This document shows, piece after piece, positions 1 to 11,460 of a DNA stretch of 64,000 bases. A program made the position numbers and the translations under genes. The stretch is from Macrolepiota albuminosa (Eukaryota > Basidiomycota > Agaricomycetes > Agaricales > Agaricaceae): assembly GCA_027475525.1 (NCBI GenBank), contig JAMWFC010000117.1:5132183-5196182 (forward strand), written 5' to 3'. The notes beneath the pieces are model-generated. The model did no database searches. It saw only the letters and a list, made by a program, of their open reading frames with translations, and was not told the DNA's origin. The first letter of the stretch is position 1; every line of letters starts with the position of its first letter.

Positions 1-2340
1 CATTCTGCATCATCCTCCAAAAGACCTAGAGCCTTGCATGCTTCTTGATAAGTGGGATAGATATGGCCATTGACTGTCCTGAGATCAGCCCATGAAGTTG
101 CATTGGTTACAACAGTCAAGAGCATCCTGAGATAGAACCTTTCTCCCTGCCTTGGTGAAGCAAAGTACATCCTTCCAATTGCTGTCCCTCTCTGCCTCTC
201 CTTCCAACTCTGTTTAGATGCTTCATAAACAAACTTGGTTGCAAAGTTCTGATAAGTGGTGTTATTATTGGGAAACCTGGTATTGGCTTCAAACCAAGCT
301 GTGAGTGCAGTCTTGTCTGCATTAGGTCTAGCAGCCACCACCTGTATCGGTTCATCATCTGAGAAATAGACTTCATGCTGGTTTTCCAAGTGCACAGGCA
401 ATCTGTACACTGAAGGATATTCAGCATGCATGTTGAATTCAAAGATGTGCCAGCAAGCCTCAGGAGCAGAAATGTATCTGGCATCCAAGTGTTCCTTGAT
501 TTCATCCCTCTCCTCCCTAGCAATCTCCAAAGTTGTCCTATCATGGCCCTTGTAGATGTACTTGTAAATGTATTTGATTGCATCCACTGAAGCACAGACT
601 TCCACATTGATATGACATTGGAATTTGGCTGAGAGATATGGATTGTATGGGACAACATTATGATTGTCATAACGACGACCATGCTTTTCAAAAAAGCGGC
701 CATTGTTAGGTCTGGCATATTGGGGATAGCCATCATCACCATACTGTATAGCTTCCTGAAATTCCTTAGGATATCTCTTGGAACATTTGCCATCTACCAT
801 GCACTTGGCATTGGGAAAATCTGCTCCACATGGACCATGAACCATATTGGTAGTAACAACCTAATAACAAAGGTCAGTCACTGCATTGATAATTCAAGCA
901 AAGCCAATACCTGATACAATTGAGGCTGAGTCACTAGATCAGGAATTTGAGCAGAAACAATAGTGTCCACATGAGCTGCATCTTTGATCTTGTCATGATG
1001 ATGGAAAAAGATCAAGATATGTATATGTGGAAGTCCCCTCTTTTGAAATTCAATGGTATGGACAGATGCCACACATTTTCCAAATAAACCATCTTTTATG
1101 TCCTTCAAAAGAGCATTCTTCTTGAGTTCAAATACTCTAGCAACAAAATCTGGACGATCAGAAGCTGTTTGCCTCTTTCCATTAACCATAGGTTCTTTTA
1201 GCAAAGCCTCTTCTATTTCAGGCCACTTTGGATTGGCAGTCATGGTGATGAAGAGATCTGGTTTATGAAAGTGCCTGCAAATAGCCATAGAGTCCTGGAA
1301 TAGTTGCTGCATATGTTGTTCACTTCTAACATGAGAAGAGGGGAGGACCACACATCGGCTCTGTCTGTGTAAGTCTTCATCTCCAGTAGCTGCATCAACC
1401 ACTCCTTGATAGACTTCAGCCCTAATCTTCTTTTGATTCTGTCTGACCCAGTTGAGCTTTGATTGTTCTATTGATGCCCATGCATCCACAACATATTGCT
1501 GGAACAGTCTGCCACTCCAAAGCAATGCAGCATTAGCTTCCAAAGCTCTCTGCTGCAGCCTATATGCATAATATGCAGTTTGGCTGACATTTTTGGCTCT
1601 TTGTTCTCCTGCTGGTCCAAATTGAGATTGAATATTGGTGTGAAATCCAGGTTCTCCAGTTGGAAATATGACAGTATAGTTCAAGGAAGTATAATAGGGA
1701 TGCAAATGGCTGATTCACTTTAATTGACCTCCATGCAGATGCAGGACTATATCATGGTGATCCGATCATTCTTCAGAACCATCTCCTGGTATAATTGCAG
1801 CAACTCCTTCCTGTTCATTAGGGTTGTTATAGCGTCGATGGTCTTCAAAGTCAGCCCTCAGTTGAACAGAAAGCCTTTGTGGTTGGCCTTCAGGTACTTC
1901 TGTCATAATCTGCTTTGCAAGCTTGTATAAGCCAATAAAGGGATTGACTCTATGAAGCATATCCTGCAAAGAGGCCATTATCTGAGGATCCAATCTAGGA
2001 TTGCTTCTCTGACGAAAAGCCAATTGTTGATTGTGATCATAGAAGTAGAGTTGTGCATACACAGGATGATCACCTTCAGTTGGAAGCAAAGCACCTGTCA
2101 GATGATGGAGCTCTCCATTAATCCTAAAGCTGTATGGTCCAGGAGCATTGGTAATTGCCTGGTCAATTTTGACTCCCAGAGATGTAAATGCAAAGGCTGC
2201 ATTGTATTGGCAAATAGATGCTTTAAAAGCATCAGAAAGAGCATGATGGCCTTGGAGTAAGCCAAGCAGTTCTGGTGGAGCATCTGCAAGTTTGGCAAAG
2301 CAGCTCTATGCAAAGCAGGCATTCTAGGTATAGGATTCTG
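1..2340 (-). pseudogene. Helitron Rep/helicase, N-terminal part, decayed and truncated
   Basis: Reading right to left, the minus strand encodes the part of a Helitron Rep-helicase upstream of the helicase motifs. The Helitron-like N-terminal region (reads YNAAFAFTSLGV, then GELHHLTGALLP) lies at about 2,300-1,770. The rolling-circle Rep domain follows at 1,705-911, with FITMTANPKWPEI and the HUH-type metal motif LPHIHILIF. The two-tyrosine motif KYIYKYIYKGHDR falls near 560-590. A 50-bp GT-AG intron (861-910) joins the Rep exons, and the frame then stays open to base 1, so the helicase part lies outside the window. Two in-frame TGA stops (1,766-1,768 and 1,715-1,717) sit where the family normally has arginine, consistent with CGA to TGA changes. 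The upstream end is lost at the scaffold gap. Known Helitron proteins nick and rejoin DNA during rolling-circle transposition; this copy is very probably dead. Confidence 0.85.
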
Positions 2341-2364
2341 TAAAGGAGCATCCCAACCTTCAGG

Positions 2365-2464
2365 NNNNNNNNNNNNNNNNNNNNNNNNNNNNNNNNNNNN
2401 NNNNNNNNNNNNNNNNNNNNNNNNNNNNNNNNNNNNNNNNNNNNNNNNNNNNNNNNNNNNNNNN
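2365..2464. other. assembly gap, 100 N
   Basis: Exactly 100 N, the usual placeholder for a scaffold gap of unknown size. The Helitron remnant on its left and the transporter on its right are therefore joined only by scaffolding. Both features are truncated here. Confidence 0.99.
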
Positions 2465-3495
2465 TTTGGCATCTTTGCTTTTTTTGCCCTCCCACAGTCT
2501 CCTTCACATACCCGCTTTCTGAACAATACGGAGAAAGATTACGTCATATCCAGACTGCGTCAAACTGGAGCTATCGGACGCGACGATGATGCTGATGCCT
2601 TTAGCTGGCGGGAAGTCAAGCAAGCATTTACTCTTCCGCAGATGTGGTTGGTCTCTGTGATACTCTTCTTTGCCGGTAAGAAATCATACTATTTGACATC
2701 CGCTTCCACTTACGGTGTGTTGTGATCACAGGCGCCATTGTATTTGGACTCGCATAGTAAGTTACAGAAATGCAGTCCTTCGGTAAATGAATCTAACTAT
2801 TAATCACGATCAGTTTTACACCCTCCATTGTTGTTGATCTCGGATATACGAAGGCTCAAGCGCAGCTCTACAGTGTTCCTCCTACCGCTACATCATTCTT
2901 TTGTCAGTAACTCACCGTGAACTCCCTCCATCTTTCACTGACACTGCCAACAGTCTCGATGATCTCAGCCTACTTCTCAGACCGTTTTGGGGCCCGAGGT
3001 CTCATCATCATGCTTTCAGCCCTCATTATGACCGCCGGGTTTTCGGTCTTCCTCGGTTCGATTCTCCTAGCTTTACATAAACCTTTCTATCAACTTCTTA
3101 CAGCCTCAGATTCTCTGCACGCCAAGTATGGCAGTCTCTTCCTAATCGTGACAGGTGCGCAGGGCGCTTCCCAGGCGCTCTGGACATGGGGGGCTAATAA
3201 TACCTCGCCGTATACCCGCCGCGCTACAGCGAACGCCGTTGGCTCTATCATGACCAACTCCGGGAGTATATTCGCAACGTGGCTCCTCGGAACGCTTTCT
3301 CCGGGTCCTTTCTATCGAAAGGCGGCGATAACGTTTCTTATATTTTCTGTTCTTATTTTCGTATTAAGTGGCATAAACATTGTCTACTTGAACTCTCAGA
3401 ACAGAAAGAAGGCTGTATTACGAGCGACGACGTCACGCGCAGACGAGAAGCCAGGGCTTGGTGACCGCTCTGCATGGTTTGTATATAAATTATGA
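2465..3495 (+). CDS. MFS transporter, allantoate/pantothenate-permease-like, 3' part
   Basis: C-terminal 288 residues of a major facilitator superfamily transporter of the plasma membrane. Exons are 2465-2675, 2732-2756, 2814-2902 and 2954-3495; the three GT-AG introns are 51-57 bp and all exon phases join cleanly. The protein opens in a membrane helix (FGIFAFFALPQ), then carries the loop typical of the fungal anion:cation symporter (Dal5-like) group (TEKDYVISRLR), the VSVILFFAG helix, and the second-half signature ISAYFSDRFGARG (DRxxxRG type). Four further hydrophobic segments follow, ending LIFVLSGINIVYLNS. The 5' part, about the first six helices, is missing in the N gap. The substrate cannot be told from sequence; organic anions, vitamins or allantoate are typical of the group. 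No frameshift is seen. Confidence 0.85.
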
Positions 3496-3860
3496 TAACA
3501 CTTCGGTGGCTGTCGTTGTGGTTACCGTGACATTCCTACTACCTTCTGACCTAACAAACCATGAACGAGAGTATTTATTTCTTTCCTTGGTTAATTCCGG
3601 AATTGATCGGGTATGTAATATGTTTACCTAAAAAGAAATTCGAGTGGCGCAGTTCCCTCAACTACGACAACTACTTTTCTTAGAGGTACAGACCCGTGTT
3701 TTCGTCTCTCGGATGAGACCAGTATTTACAGAAAGAAGTTGAGATATACAGTCGGGACATTTGCAACTCTGGGGACTCGCCCTCCCTTCACTATAATGGG
3801 ATACCTGTTGATAACAGCAAATGGCGGTCGTTATGAATCAATGTCCAGGTATGTTATCCA
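3496..3860. other. intergenic
   Basis: Spacer between the MFS transporter stop and the tRNA-Gly gene. I see no ORF with family resemblance and no repeat. It presumably contains the transporter 3' UTR. Confidence 0.5.
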
Positions 3861-3953
3861 GCATTAATGGGGTAGTGGTAACCTGGGTCGTTGCCATCGA
3901 TCGTTGGGAATTTTGAGTTCGACCCGCCGGGGGTTCGATTCCCCCTTAATGCA
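3861..3953 (+). tRNA. tRNA-Gly(GCC) with 22-nt intron
   Basis: A cloverleaf can be folded directly. The acceptor stem is GCATTAA with TTAATGC, the D arm contains GTAGTGGTAA, and the anticodon stem is GGTCG with CGACC. The loop TTGCCA-T carries anticodon GCC at 3893-3895, and the T stem is GGGGG/CCCCC around TTCGATT. A 22-nt intron (3897-3918) follows the base 3' of the anticodon, the canonical position of nuclear tRNA introns. The discriminator base is A. The anticodon region matches the yeast tRNA-Gly(GCC) pattern. Its spliced sequence is identical to that of the second copy at 5786-5877; only the introns differ. Confidence 0.93.
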
Positions 3954-4422
3954 CTAACAAACGCCATTCTTTTTACTCGGTTATATTCTTTTACCGCTTG
4001 AACTGGAGATCCTCAGGGAGGGCTGGTCCAGCCTACCTCAGCAGAATGAAAATCCCAGCCCCCTGACTTTCATACCGCTGTTACAGGGTGTGGTGTGGAG
4101 GGGAGCCACGAAAATACACTACCTCGCTCCGATCTGCGTTCGAGTCATCTTCGACTGAACGCCTTCAGGTCGTCCAGATGGAATTTTGTTTCTTTTCTCT
4201 ATTAGTGATCGCACTAATCTTTATTCATAACTATGGTTATGCTCGCACTCGCACTCCTGAACATAATAAAACACGTATTCTCAAAGATAAATATACTATA
4301 CACAGTCCTCTGCAATAGTGACCTAAAATGCCGATACGTACTAGATGCACCCTGACTCGCACGTCCCGCACACCACAAACCATCTGTCAAGTCTTCGGAA
4401 ATCCAAGCACACGACCCTGCTG
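3954..4422. other. intergenic
   Basis: Spacer between the tRNA and the 3' end of IES2. Short open frames exist but none has a recognisable domain. The part near 4,200-4,420 is presumably the IES2 3' UTR. Confidence 0.4.
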
Positions 4423-5540
4423 TCAACGCCCCTCCAGTACCTTCAAGCACGTGATTCCACACGCTCCCTTCGTCCAATCCTTCACGAGCCGATACCTAAA
4501 CGGACGTCCACATCCGGGCGCAGCACAGCTTGTGGGACGAGGCGGTCGGTCAATCGCAATGTGATCTTGGGGCGCACATATAGATGGTGGGACGGAGAAC
4601 GTTATGTGCATCTGAGGTTCTGTCGATGTCGATGTGGTGGTCGTGGGAGAAGACGAGGATGAAGAGGAAGGGACGCGCGTGGTGGAGATCCAGCGGTACA
4701 TTGTTGGTGGAGGAGGTGGTGGAGGAGGTTCGCGCTCGTTTGGTGGTGTGTCGTCTTCCATGGCATTGCCTTCGTCCGAGTCTGCATCGGCTGTAGGGGG
4801 CACTACGACGTCTTTGGCTCGTTTGCCCGGTCCGCGTGGACGGGACTGTTTTTTCAATAGACGATTGATCGTTTCTGCCTGTGATTCCCGCGAAAATGGA
4901 TTAGCTTTTGTTTTATATGTAATAGAGAGAAAAAAACCTTTTCATCCTCCAACTTCTTCTCAACGAAGTTTTTCCTTTTTCTCGCAGTCTCCTCTTTCCT
5001 CAGTCTCATCTCTGCCTCCCCAATCAACCTCCCCCTGCCTCGTCCCCTCCCTTTGCCTCGCACACTCTCAAGCGACACATGCGAAGGATCCACCACGCTA
5101 GCAAGCGCAGCTTGTCTCGACGTAAGTGGGTGTTTGCTCTTCGGCTGCTCCTCCTCCTCGTCTTCGTCTTCCGACTCCAGCTCCTCACTCTGAGATCCCA
5201 TCCCGTCGTCCTCGTCTTCAGATTCGACAAGAGGGGTGTCGGTACGCGAGACGGGCATCCTGAGCGTGATTTTAAGACGAGAAGGGGCAGAGGTGGTGGC
5301 TGTAGTGGCAGGTACGCGTCGTTTGGATTCAAGTTCGTCTTTGTCAAGTTCTCCTTCCCTCTCTGCGTCCTCGCTGTCTTCGCTTTCTTCGTCTTCTTCC
5401 ACGCTGCCAGCTTGCATGACGGCAGGAGGCGGGGTACGAACCTCGATGTCTACGTCGACATCCATGTCAACGTCACCTGAGTCTGATTCGCTCTCGAGGC
5501 GGGTACCGCGGTGTAGACGAAGACGACGTGGGGATACCAT
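4423..5540 (-). CDS. IES2: INO80 chromatin-remodelling complex subunit 2 (Ies2/INO80B-like)
   Basis: A nuclear protein of 352 residues in two exons (5540-4938 and 4878-4423) with a 59-bp intron (4937-4879). The N-terminal 140 residues are low-complexity and acidic (DVDMDVDVDIEV; SEDEDEEEEQ). The PAPA-1/Ies2 conserved region follows (about 138-212): PLTSRQAALASVVDPS, then EEMRLRKEE-type helix, KRKNFVEKKLEDEK and, across the intron, AETINRLLKKQ. After a Pro/Ser/Thr-rich linker with a run of eight prolines, the protein ends in the HIT-like zinc-binding tail (about 318-352; CAAPGC, YRLVKDWTKGACGITC). This order is diagnostic for Ies2, which activates the Ino80 ATPase in nucleosome remodelling. 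The start at 5540 is the first in-frame ATG giving the usual basic N terminus. The gene is bracketed by two tRNA-Gly genes. Confidence 0.9.
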
Positions 5541-5785
5541 GAGAAGATTGTCTATGTAGCGGATACCAGGTGAACGAGAGTGGCCAGCAAGGTTGTGTGA
5601 GTAAGTAGCCTGTCAACCAACGAAGCGCTGAGAAGAACGCTATTCGGTCTGGCCCGTGAAGTGTCATTATCATCAATCGGCGACAATCACGCGGACCAAC
5701 AGGAACGTACAGCTGGCAAATGTCGTAATCACCACGAAGAGGCAAAAAAAAAGTAAAAAAGAAGGTTCGAGCATATGGTATGTAG

Positions 5786-5877
5786 TGCATTAAGGGGGAA
5801 TCGAACCCCCGGCGGGTCGAAGTGACAGTCTCGACCAGAGATGGCAACGACCCAGGTTACCACTACCCCATTAATGC
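5786..5877 (-). tRNA. tRNA-Gly(GCC) with 21-nt intron
   Basis: Second tRNA-Gly(GCC), on the minus strand. Acceptor, D, anticodon and T arms have the same sequence as the copy at 3861-3953, including the GGTCG/CGACC anticodon stem with GCC. The intron after the anticodon is 21 nt and unrelated in sequence to the 22-nt intron of the first copy. The two genes lie about 1.8 kb apart in opposite orientation with IES2 between them, which suggests an inverted duplication or gene conversion that keeps only the mature part alike. Confidence 0.93.
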
Positions 5878-6553
5878 ATTCATTGGTGGGCACACGTTCA
5901 GAACTCTAACGAAACTAAATTGAAGTACACGGTGTTTCAGTGTAATCCTGTCATGACATCGTTTGACTGATGCTTTGTGTATCGCAAGAATGTTGAGATC
6001 TCACCATCAGAAGACAAAGTTGTCAGGGTCGCAATCAAGCGCACGATTTTGTACTCAACAAACGATTACTTACATATACCGTAGAATAACTTCGTGTTTC
6101 TTAGTACACACTTCTAACAAAGAAGAGCTGAAAACATTGACAGGTAAATTAAGCACCGGGTATGGTCATTGGAATCTCAGAGTCGGGAGGTGTCGCTGAC
6201 CATGAAAAAGGCACGACATCGTGAAGGCAAAGGGATAAGGGATACCGATGCGATGAGGTACATCGAACATTGTCTCTTCGGTTTAAACGCACCGAGGGTT
6301 ACTTATGTATCAGGTCTGAGTGGGGAAATGCAAAGAATCACTCTCGACCCGCACCACTCACATAGTCTTGGCCAGATACCGAATAGCAGGTAGGAAAAGA
6401 GAGGATTTATTATATTGACCAACTTTCAAACACCTCAAGTTCAAGTTCAAATGTGGATATATTGATGAAAGGTCCAGTGTACAGCATGATCCGGCAAACT
6501 GCCAGCTTTCCAAGTTGTCAAAGCCTCTGTATCGTAACTTGCGTACCCATATT
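5878..6553. other. intergenic; right end overlaps the HsbA tandem duplication
   Basis: No gene recognised. From about 6,421 the sequence resembles that at about 8,540 (shared CTCAAGTTCAAG and GTCAAAGCCTCTGTATC blocks), so it is the 3' flank of the duplicated HsbA unit. Confidence 0.5.
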
Positions 6554-7281
6554 CTACGCTGTCTGATAGAGCTCCATGACAGATAAAATGGCGGACTCGC
6601 CAACGCCTTCCCAAGGCGCAGTTTTCAACAGGATCATCGGCTGGTCGATAAATGTCAGAATGATTCTTTGTGACGACGGAGACTAGGCCAAGGACGCACG
6701 GAAACACGGGAATTGAAAGCCATTATAAATGCATCGGCGCAGTGCTTCATGTCTTCAAGATCCTGTTTCATAATAGCAGCGACACTTCCTCCATCAAGAG
6801 CTTGAATAGCCAGCCGGCGTTCAACTAGACCTTGCAAGCTATCCATTAAGATAGATTCCAAACCCTGAATGTCATTTAAAATCTTGTTCCCCTCGGCATC
6901 GGACAATGGGGTAGTTATTTTCTTGTTGAATAAAGAGTTAGAATACCAAGAAGAGCAGGCTGAGATAACAATACCAACGTTCATCATCAGTATAGTATTT
7001 TCAGCGGAATCAATGAGAATTGCGGCAGAGTCATGGATAGCCTGTGGAAAGGAGTAGGATTGGATTAGGAATACCGTCATGTTTAATGCCAGGAAGTGGA
7101 TGATGCAGACCATAGCCTGTTCGATCGTGCCACCCATCAACGGGAAAGCGTGGATCATGGCATTGAAGTTGGTGATTTCGGGTGCAATCTTCTTGGTCAT
7201 GCTGTTCTCTACCATAGTAAAGGTTTGAGCGACTGAAGCAGCGACGAAGGAGGCAACGACGAAGAGGGTCTTGAACTGCAT
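6554..7281 (-). CDS. HsbA-like hydrophobic surface-binding protein, copy 1
   Basis: Predicted secreted protein of 180 residues in four exons (7281-7111, 7041-6979, 6921-6700, 6640-6554) with introns of 69, 57 and 59 bp. The signal peptide is MQFKTLFVVASFVAASVAQ. The body has the HsbA pattern: KIAPEITNFNAMIHAFP, GGTIEQA, then PLSDAEGNKILNDIQGLE and a run of amphipathic helices. HsbA proteins of moulds bind hydrophobic surfaces and can recruit lytic enzymes; basidiomycete relatives are secreted, cell-wall-associated proteins of unclear role. I place a third intron at GTGCGT (6699) because both tandem copies then gain a C-terminal exon starting P-x-I-L of similar length. Without it the frame would run into unrelated residues. 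All phases join. It is closely related to copy 2 at 8717-9437. Confidence 0.8.
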
Positions 7282-7320
7282 AGTGAACGAATCTGGTCAC
7301 AAGAAAACACACTCGCACCC

Positions 7321-7328
7321 CTTATATA
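7321..7328 (-). promoter_or_regulatory. TATA box of HsbA-like copy 1
   Basis: TATATAAG on the minus strand, 40 nt upstream of the ATG. The same octamer lies 39 nt upstream of copy 2, and a GGAGTCCGCC-type block further upstream is also shared, so the core promoter was duplicated along with the gene. Confidence 0.65.
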
Positions 7329-8716
7329 CTGCAGATGGAGTCCGCCGTGGCTGCAAACATACAAGATGCACCTGGTCTGTTCGAAGCTCATCTAATTATT
7401 AAAGTCACCAAATGCAGCTTACTTCTCGGGCAGTCACGGTATAAGATGGATTGATCATCCCGCTTCGCGGAACACAGCTATGAATTAACCAAAACATTGT
7501 CCGAGACGCAGGGAAGGAAGCGACCGATATGCAAGACTCAGACTCTTTCGGGCTATTCCAGAACCACGGTTCGAATTGATCCCTGCTAATAGCTGTTCGA
7601 GTAGTGTCCAGGAAACCCTAGTAGGAAGGTTTTTATTATCAGTATTACTTTGGGAACAGAGGTTCAAGGGTCGCCGGCCTAATATGCCAGCTGGAGAAAG
7701 CGTGGTAAGGGTGTGATGAAGTTTTCGAAGCTTAAGCGTCTTCCCTCTCATGTTCCGAGCGTCCACCTTTGATTAGACGAGGTTTTATATATCTATTGAT
7801 GCTAATTTTCTTCCTTAGTTTTAATTTGAAATTAAGCCATCGTTTACTTCTATTCCTAGTTGCGTAGCGCTTAATTACACGACGCGCGCACTTTTATAAA
7901 GTGATAAATATAGACATTTGATTGATGTAATTCAAATGCGCATAAGGCGTACTCAGAAAGGGTTCAAATACTATTGAAAACTATTAACCCAAAAGGGATT
8001 AGTGTCCGATAGCCTAAGGGATACTCTCCATAAGAGTTTCAAGCTGTGGGAAACTAGTTGAAACAGAAATTAGAATGATTATTTGGTAGAAAAAAGGACT
8101 GTATCGCTATTTTGTGAGACTGTCAATATACTAATTACCATGTCAAGCTCTGGCAGGGAAATAACATGAGATATAGGTAAGCAACATATGACATAAATAA
8201 AGTACTGCTGGCAGCCGATACTTTTTTCTCAGGAAACAGTGAGGAAGAATGTGTTACGCCATTTTTGGCACACATCTTTCTGAAGGAAAAGAGTTTGAAA
8301 TAATGAAAAATGCCTTTTATCCAAGTCGAAATTGTGACAAAGAAAGCACACTGTATGTGCAATGACTGAGGGGTGTTTTCTTTATGCTTATCTTTATATT
8401 CAGAATAAAGTTCGTCGGGAAAGAGTAGCAAAATAGAACATTCTGCCGTGCTGGCGCAACATAACAAAAATAAATGAAATAGAATTGAATACCAGAGAAA
8501 AAGAATATATCTTAGCCCGGACTTTGGTCATACACCAACAATGGTGTTTCAAAAATCTCAAGTTCAAGACTGAAATCCAGATATATTGGGGGAAAGTTCA
8601 ATGTGTAGTGGTTTTCCAAGTAGTCAAAGTCTCTGTATCATAATAACCGCACCGTTAGTGTCACTCCAGTGAGATATATTTACACTAAGTCATAGCTCTG
8701 GTCACTTGTAAGCTAG
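7329..8716. other. spacer between the HsbA-like copies
   Basis: The left part (to about 7,790) is the 5' flank of copy 1 and matches the 5' flank of copy 2 at about 9,484-9,850. About 7,800-8,530 is AT-rich single-copy spacer. From about 8,540 the 3' flank of copy 2 begins. No further gene is recognised. Confidence 0.5.
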
Positions 8717-9437
8717 CTAATAGATACGCATGACTTGGTCAAACGTGGAGTTAGCGAAGGCTTCCACAGGCTCAACTTCCTTGAGGATCTTTGGCTGAGC
8801 AAAAAATACCAAAGTAATTCTTTGTGGCAACATAAGCTAGCTCAAGGACGCACCGAAATATGGTTATTTAATGCTTTTAAAAACGCATCGCAGCAGTTCT
8901 TCAGTTCTCTAATATCATTCTTGATAACACAAGTGGCATTTCCGGAAGGGAGAGCTCGAAGGGCCGGCAGGCGTGCGACTATACCCGTCAGGGAAGACGT
9001 GACCATGGGCTGCATTGTCTTGAGGTCGGATAAAACCTTCATCCCTTCGATATCGGAGAATTTGGAAGCCATATTCTTGTTGAATTGATAGTTAGAAATT
9101 TGAGGAAGCGTACTGAGATATAGCAACCAACGTTCATGGTAGATGTAGTATTGTTAGCGGTTTCAATAAGAGCTATGGTAGAGTAGTGAATAGCCTGCGG
9201 AAAGAAATAGGATATGGGTCAGGAGAGAGTCATGTGTAATCCCCAGAGTAAGATAGTGCAGACCATAGCTTGTTCGACCGTGCCACCACCTAGTATAGGG
9301 AAATCGTGGATCGTAGCGTTGAGGTGGATGAATTCGGGTGCAATCTTCATGCTGAGGTCATTCTGTATCATAGAAAAAGTCTGAGCTACCGAAGCAGCGG
9401 CGAAAGAGGCAACGACGAAGAGGGTCTTGAATTGCAT
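8717..9437 (-). CDS. HsbA-like hydrophobic surface-binding protein, copy 2
   Basis: Tandem paralogue of the gene at 6554-7281, 178 residues. Its four exons (9437-9264, 9194-9132, 9075-8854, 8794-8717) have the same phases, and the third exon has the same length (222 nt). Introns are 69, 56 and 59 bp. The signal peptide MQFKTLFVVASFAAASVAQ is almost unchanged. The mature part (MIQNDLSMKIAPEF, GGGTVEQAM, KFSDIEGMKVLSDLKTMQP) has diverged strongly, with several charge changes, so the pair is not recent. An in-frame ATG ten codons upstream (9467) exists, but MQFKTLF matches the start of copy 1 and gives a better signal peptide. Role as for copy 1: secreted, probably surface- or wall-associated. 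Confidence 0.8.
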
Positions 9438-9475
9438 AGTGAACGATTGAATTACAAGAGGAGCCACTCGCCCAG

Positions 9476-9483
9476 CTTATATA
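9476..9483 (-). promoter_or_regulatory. TATA box of HsbA-like copy 2
   Basis: TATATAAG on the minus strand, 39 nt upstream of the ATG at 9437, mirroring copy 1. Confidence 0.65.
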
Positions 9484-9850
9484 CTGCAATGGAGTCCGCC
9501 ATGGCTACAACAAACAAGATACAATGGGAGTAGCCAGGTAAATTGGAAGCTCCATCTAATCATTAGATCTCCAAACGCAGCTTGCCTCTCCTATCGTATA
9601 ACACTTGTCGATGACTCCGCTTCGTAGAAAACAGCTATGGATTAACCGAAACATTGCCCGAGCCGCAGAGATAGAAGCAACAGGTATGCAGAACTCAACG
9701 CTTTCGGGCTATTCCGGAACCAAGTTCGATCAATAGCTGTTCGAGTAGTGTCCAAGGAACCCCAGTAGGAAGCATCTTCATTACCAGCATCACTTTGGTA
9801 GTAGAAGTTCAATGGTCGCCAGCATACACACGCTGGCAAGGAAAAAAGCG

Positions 9851-11337
9851 CGCTAAAAAGAAGTCTCCAAAGCTGAAGGAGCTCCGCTCCAATGTGACCA
9901 AAGGGTTATGTCACTTTTCTCACAACTTCGCTTGGTAAGTGCTACTCCTCATCGGCGGCAGATAGACCCTTGATAACCAAACACCTCATGGCCAATGCTC
10001 GGGCAAATTTTAAGCCTTTCTGAGGACTCTTGTCTAACACGCACACTGCCATGTATAGGTCATACAAGAACCACCCGACAGCTTGAGTCTGTCACCGGAG
10101 GCGTGACCAGAACCAGTTATGGATTCACGCAGATAATGTCAAGATATCCCGTACAGTATATGCAGCTGCAAAACCGTAAGTTTAAGACGCGATAGAACAG
10201 TAAGTAACTGTCCTCAATTGACTAATGCTGTGGCATGGCGTGCCCGTATATACCAAGAGTGGCAAAGAAGGATTCTTCTATGTTCGGGTAGACTGAGGGA
10301 TAAAGGAAAAGAAATAAAGAGAGGAACAATGATGAGGCTTGATGTGCACTCACATTTGTCGCTGCATCACTACGTGCCGACGGTGACAACTCTCAGGAAG
10401 GGTAAGCCAAGAACGGTGTGATATCAAGCGGGAGCGCAACCGAACATACATTGTATGAGTCCTATCTGAGAAGGAAGACGTGAAATCGGACCATAATAGA
10501 CATCCATGGATCGCCATCTCTACATGGAGAATGATTTAATTCCAAGAAGGACCTGGAATGCTTCTACTAACACAACACTATGCACTTTGATTGATTGTCT
10601 GAGTGCCTTTCGATATTACAAGTGATGTAAAGACAATGATACGAGCAGCTAATACGCTGCTGGAATGAATTTGGAGTACACCAGGCAACAATCACAAGTT
10701 CCGAGCATGAGAGCGAGCGACTGATAGTGCAAGCATAATATTACCAAGGAATGGAGCTCATATGCTCATATACGAAGTCTATCTGTAAGTGTTATAGATA
10801 CCTGAAGAATTATGTTTCAGGACATTGAAGCGCATGTGCAAGGAATAAATTTATCGATCTAAAGCTTGGGGTGGGAGAAGAGCAGCGCGATCGTGGAGCA
10901 CGATCTGCTTCTGACGGTAATGTGTCTGTCATGCAGCTAGCCAAAAAAAAAGTAGATTTCCTCGTCAAAGTTTGATGTGAATCGCGAATGGTGGGATCGC
11001 CACCACGTAACACAACGGCATTGAAAAGCATAGTAAATTGACTCACTTCTCATCATTGAGGCGTTCGTCCTCCGACTGATCCATATAAAAAGGCGCCGAC
11101 GTGGATGGTAGCGGCGGAGTGTCAACAAAAGCGGGGCACTACAAATGAGGCCCAAGGGCAAAGCAGATTTTGTTAGCATGGGTTTCTCTTCGTGTTGGTG
11201 TCGTCGATGACAGTGAGGTAACCATTGTCACATTCCATTCGTCGTAGTGCAAGCAGGAGTGGCGACGGAAAGACACTGAGGTAAGAGTTCCTGGCTTCTT
11301 ACCAATCAGTTCGTGCCATCGCTGTCACACATGTCTC
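9851..11337. other. intergenic, no gene recognised
   Basis: About 1.5 kb. Short ORFs on both strands show no domain, no intron-compatible gene structure and no repeat that I can see. It presumably holds the promoters of the flanking genes. Confidence 0.4.
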
Positions 11338-11460
11338 ATGGAAGTCCGTGACGTAACAGAGAATTATGATTCGGACCAGCACGTGCACTCTTTTTCCTTC
11401 GATTATCAGTGTCTGAGTCTTTTTGACTCTTCTCTTCTCCTGTCGGGTTCTAATACAGAC

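Larger units (their letters stand above)
6421..9850. repeat. tandem segmental duplication carrying the HsbA-like pair
   Basis: Two diverged units, about 6,421-7,790 and about 8,540-9,850, are alignable by eye over the 3' flank, the whole gene, the TATA box and about 300-400 bp of 5' flank (shared CTTTCGGGCTATTCC and ATTAACC blocks). Unit length is about 1.3-1.4 kb. Boundaries are approximate. Confidence 0.7.

Noticed and set aside
116..793. 225-codon minus-strand ORF
   Set aside because: Off-frame shadow. The Helitron frame (KCMVDGKCSKRYPKEF, KYIYKYIYKGHDR) is open in another phase of the same strand to the window edge.
4602..5480. Several plus-strand ORFs across IES2
   Set aside because: Shadows of the acidic, low-complexity IES2 exons on the other strand.
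11338..11460. Upstream ATG of the nucleotidyltransferase-like gene
   Set aside because: It would add 41 residues of no pattern; the ATG at 11461 begins directly before the first helix of the domain. Kept only as an alternative.
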